64,000 bases of DNA from Jacaranda mimosifolia. Lineage: Eukaryota; Streptophyta; Magnoliopsida; Lamiales; Bignoniaceae. The stretch is taken from positions 13,471,246 to 13,535,245 of the forward strand of contig CM032119.1 in assembly GCA_018894105.1 (NCBI GenBank). Direction: 5' to 3'. Every line of letters begins with the position of its first letter. Position 1 is the stretch's first letter. The notes below the pieces were generated by a model. That model searched no databases, was not told the DNA's origin, and saw nothing but the letters and a program-made list of their open reading frames with translations. The position numbers and the translations under genes were made by a program. Positions 10,629 to 20,658 of this stretch are shown here, one piece after another.

Positions 10629-12928
10629 TTAAGAACACCCGACCACCATCAGGAAAGAAGTTTGCCATGACAACCTTCTTATTTTTTTTATCTCTAGGGA
10701 AAACTCCATAGCGAACCCAAACTCCTCGCCCACCGAGATGACCCGGGAGAGGGGCCGAACAATAGTCTCACCCTCTCCAATAGTAGCATTCTCATCGAAC
10801 ACTTGAAGATGTTCATTTTTATTTATATCGAGTATTGCCTTGTCCTCGGATTGAAACTCATATCCCATATATTCTAGCTGCTTCATAGCACGATCGAAGG
10901 CTTCCTTGGCATCATCCATGCTAAAAGTTATGCTCAGGTTGGTGAAAGCCGAGGAAAGCATAAATTATTGAATAGCTTCCTTACGGATCCCTGGTAGCAC
11001 CTTAAAGAATTTTGATCGAGCATATCTCATTGTGCTCTTATAGACGTACGCACAACTCGATTCGGAAGCCTCTTGAATTGAGCTCAATGACTTCCTGAGC
11101 TGCTCCTCGACGTGGCTCTTGTCCTCAACAACAACAATCAATTTGGTGTCCTTTTCTTTGAGTTGCTTCGTTAGCTCGGTGACTCTAGATTCTAAGGTAC
11201 CGACTTTAGCTTTCAGCATTTCACTATGCTCATTCTCAAGAACTTTATATTTCTCTAACATTCGCTGGCAATAGGTTTCGTAGAGCTCATAGAAATGATA
11301 GAGGTTATACCTCCATTACCCGACCTGAAAAATATGAACATCAAAATTGGCAGTTTTTTAAAATAGAACATATATCCAGACTGGACAACAAACATACTAT
11401 GTTAGCATGGTAAGCAAAAGTTTTCAGATTGTCGACTTGTTCATGGTTAAACATTTCCACCTGGTCATGCTGGAATAGACTTGATGTCAGAATAGCTAGC
11501 GATGCTAGTGTCCTGCATCCTTTATTATCGCAGTGTTCGACACCCCAACTTTCTCCCTGAATCGCGGTTCGGGAAACGTGGGAAGATTGCATAGGTGCTC
11601 AGGGGGGGAGTAACCCATAGTCAGCCTCTTTTCTCTTGACCACATTTGCCTTCCCTTTCTTGACCATAGTTTTTTTTGGGACGTTTTGGTCGGCTGTTTC
11701 GACCACTTTCCTTTTTGATTGTGGGGAGCTGCTGAATGCTCTCATGCTCATAGTAGTACCAATTTCACCCATTGGGACCTCTGGACCCTCCAAAGTCTTC
11801 GAGCAGCGGCTGTTCGTCGAGCTGCATCGGCCTCTTTGTGCTGCTGAGCCTCCTACTGCTTGCTCATCGCAATTTTACCTGGCACGGTTCATGATTGCTC
11901 GACCTGCAAAGGTAGCAAGAATATTCATCGATCAAATAGATAGCAATCAAAAATAGTACCTCACATTATTTACAAAGGTTAGTTTCTACCTAAACGTGCA
12001 TTGGCATGCAACCTTAACGCAGTGGTCGACAGTCCCGCCAGAACTCAGTTTCTCTCTCTTATGAACACTGAGGCATCCATCGCACCAAATTCGAGTAGAT
12101 CTCGAACAAAACATTACTCCAGGATGGATTCTCGATCATATCCAGCTCAACCCTACCCTTCATCCGTCCTCTTGGAAGGACGTAAAAATACATTTCTTTC
12201 CATTTTTGACCATGTGATGAGGAAAGGGTCCTAAAGACTTTTCTACGGGGTCACACGGTTAAATAGTTAAACCTAGACTCCCCGACTAAGCTCAACTCAC
12301 AGGACATGGGAAAATGAAATAAATAGCTAAAATTGGCCCATGATAGGGCCTAATCGAGAATGCACATTAAAATAATGAAGCTATACATAAGAACAAAATA
12401 ATTGGACAGTAATTGAGTTACATAGACCTGTAGACCTCTCAGCAAGTCGGCTATGGGGTCGACTAAAGGGAACTTAAGGCCACACTTTATTGCGTCCTAA
12501 AAAATGGTGATGCACCTGTCAGGAGGAGTATGCATCTTATCCCATGCTCTAGGTTTGATTAACTCAAATGCGTCGGGGACATGATATTTTCCCCTAATCG
12601 ACCTAAGGTCATTCAGCAATATTTTCGAAATGATATGACTATAGCCTACCCTTGACCTAGGAATTTCTTTTGCTACTATTTCCTCCTTATCCCTACCATG
12701 CCTCGAGGGCCCGATCTCATCCGCATCGTGCCTTGAGAGCCTCATTTCTTCAACCAAAGGATTTGAAGGCCCCGTCCCCTTGGCTCCTCCTAAAACCCCC
12801 TCACCCACACCTGATTCTAGCTTTCCATAGGTACCCAACCTTTCACTAGATGATCCACTCAACTCTGGCATGCTATTCGAAGCATCCGCTGAATGTGTAG
12901 CCTCAGAATCAGACCTAGAACTTGACAT
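10629..12928 (-). pseudogene. Antisense accessory gene of the Tat element (Transposase_28-like and coiled-coil parts)
   Basis: On the strand opposite to gag-pol a gene-like block starts at 12928 with MSSSRSDSEATHS, a serine-rich N-terminus of about 60 residues. It continues through 'YHVPDAFELIKPRAWDKMH' and, past one stop, 'DAIKCGLKFPLVDPIADLL' (about 12440-12510), which resembles the 'putative gypsy type transposon' domain (Pfam Transposase_28). Further on are 'KWKEMYFYVLPRGRMKG' (about 12170-12220), a basic stretch KKTMVKKGKANVVKRKE (about 11610-11660), a heptad-rich coiled coil (10965-11261, 'LESRVTELTKQLKEKDTKL') and a final segment (10629-10961). Stops separate the parts, so it is broken or spliced. 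Antisense ORFs of unknown role are known in Tat elements. A TATA box lies 169 bp upstream of the start codon. Confidence 0.7.
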
Positions 12929-13096
12929 AATAGAACTTTAAGAGTTAACAAACTTTAAAAACGTAGAAAGAGGCACTTACAAAAATGGCGTGCACAGATT
13001 AAACACTCAAAGTAGCTTAGACACCAACCAGAAGTCTTCACCTCTCGACCTAAAAAAGTGTTGTGGTAAAAGTGAAAATGACCAGTGAAAATCCGC

Positions 13097-13104
13097 TATT
13101 TATA
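13097..13104 (-). promoter_or_regulatory. Candidate TATA box of the antisense gene
   Basis: TATAAATA on the minus strand, 169 bp upstream of the ATG at 12928 and in the same 8-bp form as in the LTRs. If initiation is about 30 bp downstream, the 5' leader would be near 140 nt. Inferred from position and motif only. Confidence 0.45.
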
Positions 13105-13299
13105 GACGCCGAAATTTCAACCGGTTAAAGTAACTAGTAACCGGCTAATAAATGTGTAACCACCGGTTACCCACATATAAATATTTATGTAACCGCGTCA
13201 AATGGTTCCCACTATTACTTCTCTAGTGGAGATTCAAAATAATTATTCCTACCACTCCTGCAAACTACTCCATACCCCAACCCCTTTAAAGTTGGACTT

Positions 13300-13312
13300 G
13301 GAATGGGGGGAC
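13300..13312 (+). promoter_or_regulatory. Polypurine tract of the Tat element
   Basis: The purine run ggaatgggggga ends three bases before the 3' LTR start at 13316, the usual place for plus-strand DNA priming. Confidence 0.75.
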
Positions 13313-13315
13313 TCA

Positions 13316-13936
13316 TGATATGGGGACAGCTCACATGGTCCAATAAGGCCATTAGGCCCAACAAGCCCAAAACTTTACTCAACCATAGGGGTCGACTTTG
13401 CTCGATCCTGAGCCAGTCTGATGTGAAGTAGAGGCGTTGATGGCCAATGATGACAGTTTCTACTACCCATCGCATCCGCATTAAATACATCTCAGCCACT
13501 AAACTGTCTGCATTAAATGGATTGACGGCAATCACCTTCACATTAATGGTAGTAAGGATCCTCTCTCCGGCCAAGTGGATATATGTGCACCTCTAAGATA
13601 GGTCGAAAAGATCTATCTTGCCCTTATTTGAGGAGTCAACATGTGGAATATGCTGAATGAGATATTAGTCTTTTACCTCTATACGAACATTATAAATACC
13701 TAGCATTCGAAAGCCACGATAAGCACCAAAAACACACAACTGTAACTCTGTCAAAATATCTTCAGGTTAATTTACTAACTTAATCATTGGAGGGTCTTAG
13801 CCCTGGACCCTTTTGGCTAGCCTGACGTTTGTTCCTTGACTGCAAGTTTCGCCTAACATCCATACAACTCATCTTTCTGGTTGGAAGACCGTCCAGGTCG
13901 AGACCTGAGTCCTACCACACCAAATTAACCTCATCA
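13316..13936 (+). repeat. 3' LTR of the Tat element
   Basis: A 621-bp LTR, TGATATGG to TCATCA, followed by the catag duplication at 13937-13941. TATA box at 13691-13698 and U3 hairpin at 13595-13619. Compared with the 5' LTR there are many substitutions, mostly transitions, and a roughly 20-bp gap near 13405, so the insertion is not recent. Short open frames here are not genes. Confidence 0.9.
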
Positions 13937-13941
13937 CATAG

Positions 13942-15580
13942 CTTGTTTCTTTTCTCTAGCACAAACACAATGTCTTTCCCTTCTATGTTCAACTTCAACA
14001 GTAGCTATTGACAAACTTCGTATTGATGATTCTGATTCTATAATTTGTATCTACATATTCCAAAACAGACTGCAATATCAAATGGAGAAAAGTAAATTTA
14101 GTAGCACATCAAATAGAATCAAATGAGGCATAATAAAATTTTATAATAAACTCGAAAAGAATCACAATCACTGAAAATAAAAATTATGTTTTTAAATGAA
14201 GTTGGTGCATATAATTTTATCTAGTTTAAATCTTGTACTCTAATTTCACTTTATTCCCTCACAGGAGAAGTCATTTTTGGAGGAGAAACGAGCGTTTTTA
14301 GAATCTGCAAGCAGTTTATGACCCGCAAACTATTTGAGCGATGTAACAGCAAATTAATTGTTATAGAATAAAATTATATTATATCATTTTTAGAAGCATA
14401 AACATGTTGAAGAAAATAAAAATCCTATTGTCCATGTTTATAAGTGCATGTTAAATAATTTTCATTTAACTTTTAACTATAATATGAGGTGCACGTCAAT
14501 TAATATTGATGTTCATATTTTTATGTTAGAAGATCAATGATCATGACATGTGTGTAATTAAGCCTCCACTGCTTAGATATATTATTTAGTAAAAAGAATA
14601 GATAATGGACTTCTTCAACTAAATTAAAGTATTACAAATTAATAGACGTGAAAATATTATTCTTCTTTTCTAACTTCACAAATTGGATTAAATTCACTCA
14701 AACAAAAAAGAAATGTATATTCAAATAAGCACATAAAAAGAAAAAAAAGACCAATGCTTTTAGAGAAAGGGAAAGTACAATATAAATTGGTGTTCAATGT
14801 TCTTTTTGTGTATGTAATTAGAACTCACACATCTTATTGGTAAATTATTAATAATACATTTTAGTTTAATAATTGACTTGTTATAATGTTTTACATTCAT
14901 AAACAAAGTGACAACCAAATAAAATTTACAAAAGAAACCACAATGAATCATTTAGATATAGGGGTATGCATTTGGTTAAAATTGATCGAACCAAACTTTT
15001 AGTTTCGTTAACCAAAACTTTTGATTTTTCAAAGTGAAAAATCGAAAATCAAACTGAATCGTGTTTGGTTTGGTTCAATTTTTAACTGATTTTGATCAGT
15101 TCGCTTTGATTTTAATCAAAATCAAACCTTTCAAAAATTGGTTCGGTTTGGTTCAAGCCTCCTCCCACGCTCTCTCTCTCATCTCTCTCATCCTATAAGT
15201 GCTATCACTTTTTGCTAATATGAGGGAGAAAATATACTATTCTACTTCTTGAAGATCATGATAAGACTCATAAAAAATTTAAATTGGATTACTAGTTTTT
15301 CGGTACTAAAAAGTGTGACAAAAATTTGTTTGATAAAAAGTATTTGGTTTTAGTTAGAAAATTTGAATTGAATTACTTATTCTTTTGGTACCAAAAAGTT
15401 TATTTGATAAAAAAAGTTTTTGTTATAACAAATTTGAATTTAATAAATATTTGGTAGCAATATGTTTGATAAAATGAATTTTGATATAGTTCATGACAAA
15501 AAACGTAATATAATAAATTTGAGAAGATTAACTTACGGTAATTCATAAAAAGGAAAAAGTAGGATAATTAATAAAATAAA
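13942..15580. other. AT-rich sequence; possible hAT-type end at 14962-15170
   Basis: No gene recognised. At 14962 'taggggtatgcatttggtt' resembles the TAGGGGTGTAAA-type terminus of the hAT elements found elsewhere in this window. It is followed by a GGTTCGGTTTGGTT-rich stretch typical of such elements. No matching right end or 8-bp duplication was found, so it is at best a truncated piece. Confidence 0.3.
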
Positions 15581-16479
15581 GGAAAAAAATATAAATTTAG
15601 TCTTGTATCTTGACCCTACTTGCAAAGTAGTCTTTAACTTTTTGAGTCGCAAAATTGATACACCACCTTTAAAAATTTGACAATTTAAGGACAAATTGGG
15701 ACTGAATTACAATCGACAATGGCCCGTGTCTACGTGGCAACTGATTTGGCGCCATATCAACCTAAACATTTATTTCTCTCCTACGTGGTATATGACTTGG
15801 CAATTCCTCTTGCCATGTCAACCTAACAATGACACCTACACACACACAAAGAAAAAAGAAAGAAAGAAAAAGAGATACACCTCAAAAATTAAAAATATAA
15901 AAAAATAAATAAAAAATAAAAAAGAGGAGATTATGATGTGATTTACAATTACAGATTAGAAATTAAAATGCCATATATCCTCCAAATTTATAAGAATTTA
16001 TTCTACACAAATTTATCACCTTAATTTTTTAAAAAATCTAATTCATCTCTTTAGACTATATGATTTTAATGATTTTGAGTTATATATTTAATAATGTTAA
16101 AATAGTAAATATATTTAAAATAATTTAATTAAATTTAATTGAACTTATTTAAGATATAAAATTAGTAAGAAAATTGAGAATATAAAATTCAAATCTACCA
16201 ACTTAGAAGATATAATACTAATAAATATAAATGATATATTCAATAATATTAAAAGTGATAAGCATATCCAAAATAATTTAATTAATTATTATTTATTACA
16301 AATAAAAATAAAATTACATAATTAATAGTATACAATTCTAAATTACATATTTTAATGATATTAAAATCATAAACATATTTAAATAAATTTACATATTAAT
16401 TAAAAATAATAATAACAATAATCACAATTTAAAAAAAGGAAAGAAAAGAAAAGAAAAAAACATGTGCAATTTCCTACCC

Positions 16480-16835
16480 CCCACCTCTCCCTTTTCTGCC
16501 CCAAACCCAACCTAGAGCCCCAACCCCACTAACTCCTGGCTTCCGTTGGCCAATAGCCGCCTGGACATGTCAGCGGCAGACTCGAAATTTTTTCATTTCT
16601 CTTCCTCGCGTGACTCCCTCATCTCACATTCCCCATAAAACCTGGCGACCGCATGGTCCAACGGTCACCTAGATTTGGCAACCGCATGGGCCTCACAGCT
16701 ACCATGCCAGTGATCCCATGGCTAGCCACTAGGTAGATCTGGACTGGCCAGATCTGCCGACCAGCTAATGGTCGCCCACCCATGGTTTCCATGGCTGGCC
16801 GGGCTGGCATGGTAGCCCTGTAGGGGGGAGGGATG
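16480..16835. other. GC-rich core inside the long-TIR element
   Basis: This block is much richer in G and C than its surroundings and repeats tggccatgg/ggccagcc-like words. A minus-strand open frame (16619-16810) has no recognised domain. The long-TIR element at 24033-25191 carries a core of the same character (24390-24680), so it is probably a family core or captured sequence rather than a gene. Confidence 0.5.
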
Positions 16836-16942
16836 TGGCTGGGTTGGGAAATGTTTATATATTTTAAGATATACGAATGTTTATATTTTTTGTTTTATTC
16901 TTTTTGTTTTCATTTTCTATGATATTATTTTTTTAATTTTTT

Positions 16943-17933
16943 GGTTAAATTCATCTTACCTCCTGTACTATGGGGTATGTATCAAATACCCCTCCTCAAG
17001 GGTGTCAAATACCTCTCTGTACTACCAAAAATATTCAAATACCCTCTTCAAAGTCATCTGCCATTAGTAAAATAGCTGACGGTGTCAAAACTCTATAGTA
17101 AATTACTGATTTAACATAAAAAAATAACTGAATAGCATAAAAACCTAGGATGCGTGACTTTTTTTTTTCTTTTTTTTTTTCTGTGTAGACAAATCTATCA
17201 TTGGCACCCGTACTACCAAAACCTTTAAATATCCCACTCAAACTTCTTTGTTGTTAGAAAAGTAACGGTTGTATGGCTGATATAGCACTAAAATTATTTT
17301 CCCTTTACACATATGATCATTGAAAATTTTTATGTCCAAAATACCATTGTAATTTACTGCATAATGCTCAAGTTTCTTACTTCAATTTTGTTACTTTTAT
17401 TTTAGGATTTAAAGTATTATCTAACTCCTAATCCAACAAAAACATTAAATCATTTTATTTTTTTAAAAAGAACAACTCCATTTTAATACAGAACATATGG
17501 AACCAAACAAAACAGAGGTTGCTTGTGCGGAAAAAATACATGGGACCATTATATGTATTTCTATTTCGTAACTATTTGTCTAAAATTTTCCAAATCTGCA
17601 TTCATTTTGGGATATAAAAATTATATAATAATATGTAGGGTTTTGTTATATGTTTCATTTATAATTTATCATTATTTTGTAAAAAAAGGCCACGTATCCT
17701 AGATTTTTATGCTATTTAGTTATTTTTTGAGGTTAAATCAGTAATTTATTGTAGAATTTTGACACCGTCAACTATTTTACTAATGGTAGATGACTTTTGA
17801 GGGGGGTATTTGAAGATTTTTGGTAGTACAGGGGGGTATTGACACCCTTGAGGGAGGTATTTGAAGGTTTTGCAATTAGAGGGGGGTATTTGATACATAT
17901 CTCATAGTACAGGGGGTAAAATGAATTTAACCC
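16943..17933. mobile_element. Nested Mutator-like element with ~220-bp TIRs
   Basis: Left arm 16943-17165 (ggttaaattcatcttacctcc, aataccctcttcaaa, tgacggtgtcaaaa) and right arm about 17685-17933 (gggggtaaaatgaatttaaccc, tgacaccgtcaact) are inverted copies. The flanks taatttttt and ttatttttt match at 8 of 9 positions. No transposase is encoded. It lies wholly inside 15581-18215, so it arrived later. Confidence 0.75.
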
Positions 17934-18215
17934 TTATTTTTTTCATATTTATTTTCATTTTCTTGTTGAAGTGGCAAAGTGAGCTGCAATGTCATGTGCC
18001 ACACAGGAGAGTAGGGGATGTGTTTGATGATGAGGTGCCATGTGTAGCCAAATCAGCTGCCACGCAAACACGAACTGTTGGGAATTGTAATTTCAACCCA
18101 TTTTGTCCTCAAATAGTCAAATTTTTAAAGATGGTATACCAATTTTGCCACCTGAAAAGTTAAAGTCCTATTTTACTGGTAAAGTCAAGTTACAAGTCAA
18201 TTTTACATTTTTTGC

Positions 18216-18720
18216 TAAATTAAACATGATTACAATAATTGTAAAAAAAAAAGCTTATGATAATTAATAAAAAGTAATAATGAACACCGAATTTAGGATA
18301 ACCTTAAAGCAATCAAATATTAATTTCAAAATAAAATTTAAGATAATTCCAAAAAAAGCCAAGTTCAGTAGGCCGAATAAGCTCGGCCAACGTAGGCCTT
18401 ACCCAAGCTTAAGACCGACATACACGGACTGGGCTAGTCGGCTGAGCTAGGCCTAAATGTTCCCAGAAAGAAATGATAAAAAGAAAGTTTAGCCTAAACC
18501 CAACCTCCTTCAAAGTTAAAGGTGAGTCTATGTCTAACCGGCCCCATATATAGTAGCGAGCTTAGGGGCCCGCCTGCCAATTGAATCAATTGATACCTTG
18601 ATATCCTTATCCTTATGTAAATTTGGTAGGCTGAAAAATGAAGACCGACAGGGAAATGGGTAATGCCTTACATCATGGAAATTTACTCTACGTATGTAAT
18701 TTGGGCTTTATGACTTGAAG
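18216..18720. other. No gene recognised
   Basis: AT-rich at first, then a more GC-rich stretch (18350-18620) with words such as aggcctaa and ggccgaataagctcggcc, which looks like repeat debris. No open reading frame of interest. Confidence 0.4.
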
Positions 18721-18724
18721 TTGA

Positions 18725-19460
18725 CACAAAACAAGCTTCCCCTTCCCATGTTATCCAATTCTAGATAAGGAACATGAAATGCTTGTGTATTCAAAACTCT
18801 GAAAACGTCATAATATTTCAATGACGTAGTTTTCATAAAAGCTTTTGGCCTTATTTCTGAACACTAATTGTTATTTATGTAAATGTAAGTAACATTCTTT
18901 CATTTGAATGTGTGAAGTTTTTATACAGCAACAACTCTTCCTTTTGGCAATATTTCGTCTTTGTAGACAGTACCATAGCCTCAAGTTCAAATGTAGTATG
19001 TATCTTAAGTAAAAGCTAGCTAAGTTTGTTATTACTTTACATATATGTGCCTCCATATGGGATCTTTGCATTGTAGATATTCCATATCTTGAATATAACT
19101 CCATGCTCATTATCAAGCATTACAAAACGAGATAGATGAATAGGCATCACTGACAAATTAAGTAGGTAGCCAAGCAAAGAGTAGTGCAAATGATACTTAG
19201 CAAAGAATGATGTTTAGTTTATATCTTCTCTTGCTTTTCCATTGGGGGAACGTGATTTGAGGTTGCCAAAATGAGCCAAATTTTAAGTGGAATTCTACTT
19301 TCTAAATTAAGCATTGTTGGACAAATTTGATGCTTCCCAAATTAGAAAAGGATAAAACTAGGGACTTCACCAAACAAATAGTTAATTCCAGATGAGCTAA
19401 GAGTTTTTAGATTTTTAATCTTTAGTGAGGAGTGATATGTGCATGATTTTAAGTTGAGTT
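18725..19460 (-). pseudogene. LRR receptor-like kinase relic (paralogue of the gene at 37783-63790)
   Basis: It aligns with the minus-strand receptor kinase at 38560-39060. Shared plus-strand words include 'aagctt(c/a)cccctt(t)ccatgt', 'tttcatgatgacgta'-like, 'tgtgaagttt(c)ttacagcaacaactc/ttcc', 'tctttgtagacagtaccata' and 'attccatat-ttgaatataactccatg'. This covers the glycine loop, catalytic lysine and the link after the membrane segment. Further upstream on the minus strand (19250-19450) LRR-like text is legible: 'NYLFGEVPSF', then '(E)SRIPLKIW'. Stops and indels are frequent and no kinase could be made. It lies about 18 kb from the second copy on the same strand, as expected from an old tandem family. 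Confidence 0.75.
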
Positions 19461-20479
19461 ACCTTTGTTTCATTAAGAGGAAAAAAGATGCACGAGGGAA
19501 AAAAATACATCCAAGCACATGTAGGTAAAGCAAAAATAGAGGATGCTGGGAGCACATCTTGAAAACAATTCGACTCTATATTAACAGTCAATATAAATCA
19601 AAATAATTTGAAAATGGCTAGATCAACCCGATCAATATAATCATGTTTCACATTTAGAACAATTTGACAATGACTAGATGAAATCATTTTTCATGATTAA
19701 AATAGTTTGATAATGGCTAGATAAATGCAACCTATATAAATCAAATTAAAAAATTTAGAATCTTGTAATAGATTTTCTTAATTAAATTTCACCTATGACA
19801 GTTCAAATCTATTAAAAATTACAACAAAAATAGAGTATATTTTTTAGTTCACATCATTTTAGCTCAATAAGTAAATGAAACCCATACCAAAATAAAGCTT
19901 TGCAAATAAATGAATTGCACATTGTAATATTCCAACCACCATTCAATCATTTCTCTTTTCATGTCTTGGAATATATATAACTGAAATCAAAATATAGCAC
20001 CTAAAATGCAACCCTAAAATCTCCAAGCTTGAGATTTCACTAAAATATAAAATAAAAATCCAAGAAAACCTAACATTTTTAATTTTTGGAGATGGGCGTT
20101 TGTTAGTAGTCTTCAAATCTTTGAATCTCTGAATGGTTGGGTGACTTTGGTGAATTGTAAAACAAAAATGGATCTGAGTTTACTGAGAAATGAAAGTGAA
20201 TGTGAATATGAATGAAAATGTTGAGGGTTTTCTAAGAAACAAAGTAAAAGTTAAGAGGAGTGAAAATGGATTTTGGTTTGTCGAGAAATTGAATTGGAAG
20301 TAAAGAGGGATGAAAATGGTGTGCGTGAGCCCAAAAATAATGTGAAAGCGAAGAAAAGATTAGGTGGGTTTGCTAGGTTTGAAAAAAATAATTTGGTATA
20401 AAATGTGGGAGGGAAATATTTATTACAATTATTAAATAATATAAAATATTGAGTTTTTGACAAGTTTTACTACAGAAGT
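19461..20479. other. No gene recognised
   Basis: AT-rich sequence with short repeats such as tagatgaaat/atagataaat near 19610-19740. No coding, RNA or terminal-repeat signal is supported. Confidence 0.4.
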
Positions 20480-20658
20480 TATATTATAGCAAATAATTAT
20501 GTTTTGTCACACTATGTGGTGTAGTGAAAGCATGAGACGACGTAGTTTTAATTTTCCTTTTGCCATGGCGTGATTTTGTAGCAATAGAATACCTTTTGGT
20601 GCAGATTTTTTAATTGCAGCGAAAATTTTTGTAACAAAAGGCCATCTTTTTTATAGTG
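20480..20658. mobile_element. CACTA-type right end (fragment)
   Basis: It ends 'gccatcttttttatagtg' at 20658, the reverse complement of a CACTATAAAAAAGATGGC terminus. It is preceded by tagcaaat/gtagcaata-like words of the kind repeated near CACTA ends. No matching left end was found, so this is a remnant. Confidence 0.4.

Larger units (their letters stand above)
4041..13936 (+). mobile_element. Ty3/Gypsy LTR retrotransposon, Tat lineage (Retand-like), complete with target duplication
   Basis: The element begins TGATATGGGG at 4041 and ends TCATCA at 13936. It is flanked by the identical 5-bp duplication catag (4036-4040 and 13937-13941). The two LTRs share at least 430 bp. Internal order is gag, protease, reverse transcriptase, RNase H, second RNase H, integrase, which is the Ty3/Gypsy order. 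The extra RNase H, a tandem repeat after integrase and an opposite-strand ORF before the 3' LTR are known traits of the Tat clade (Retand, Ogre, Grande relatives). All sense genes carry stops and frameshifts, so it cannot move by itself. It is 9,896 bp long. Confidence 0.92.
15581..18215. mobile_element. Mutator-like non-autonomous element with ~240-bp TIRs
   Basis: 15581-15830 and the reverse complement of about 17975-18215 align as long terminal inverted repeats, including 'ttaaaaatttgac', 'acgtggcaactgatttggc' against 'gcgtggcagctgatttggc', and 'tctcctacgtgg' against 'tctcctgtgtgg'. The flanks taaaataaa (15572-15580) and taaattaaa (18216-18224) match at 8 of 9 positions, the duplication size of the Mutator superfamily. 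No transposase is present. The interior has an AT-rich part, a GC-rich block (16480-16835) and a second element of the same type. Confidence 0.75.

Noticed and set aside
11636..12234. Plus-strand open frames 11636-11956 and 12001-12234
   Set aside because: They are shadows of the minus-strand accessory gene; the minus frames carry the coiled-coil and basic features.
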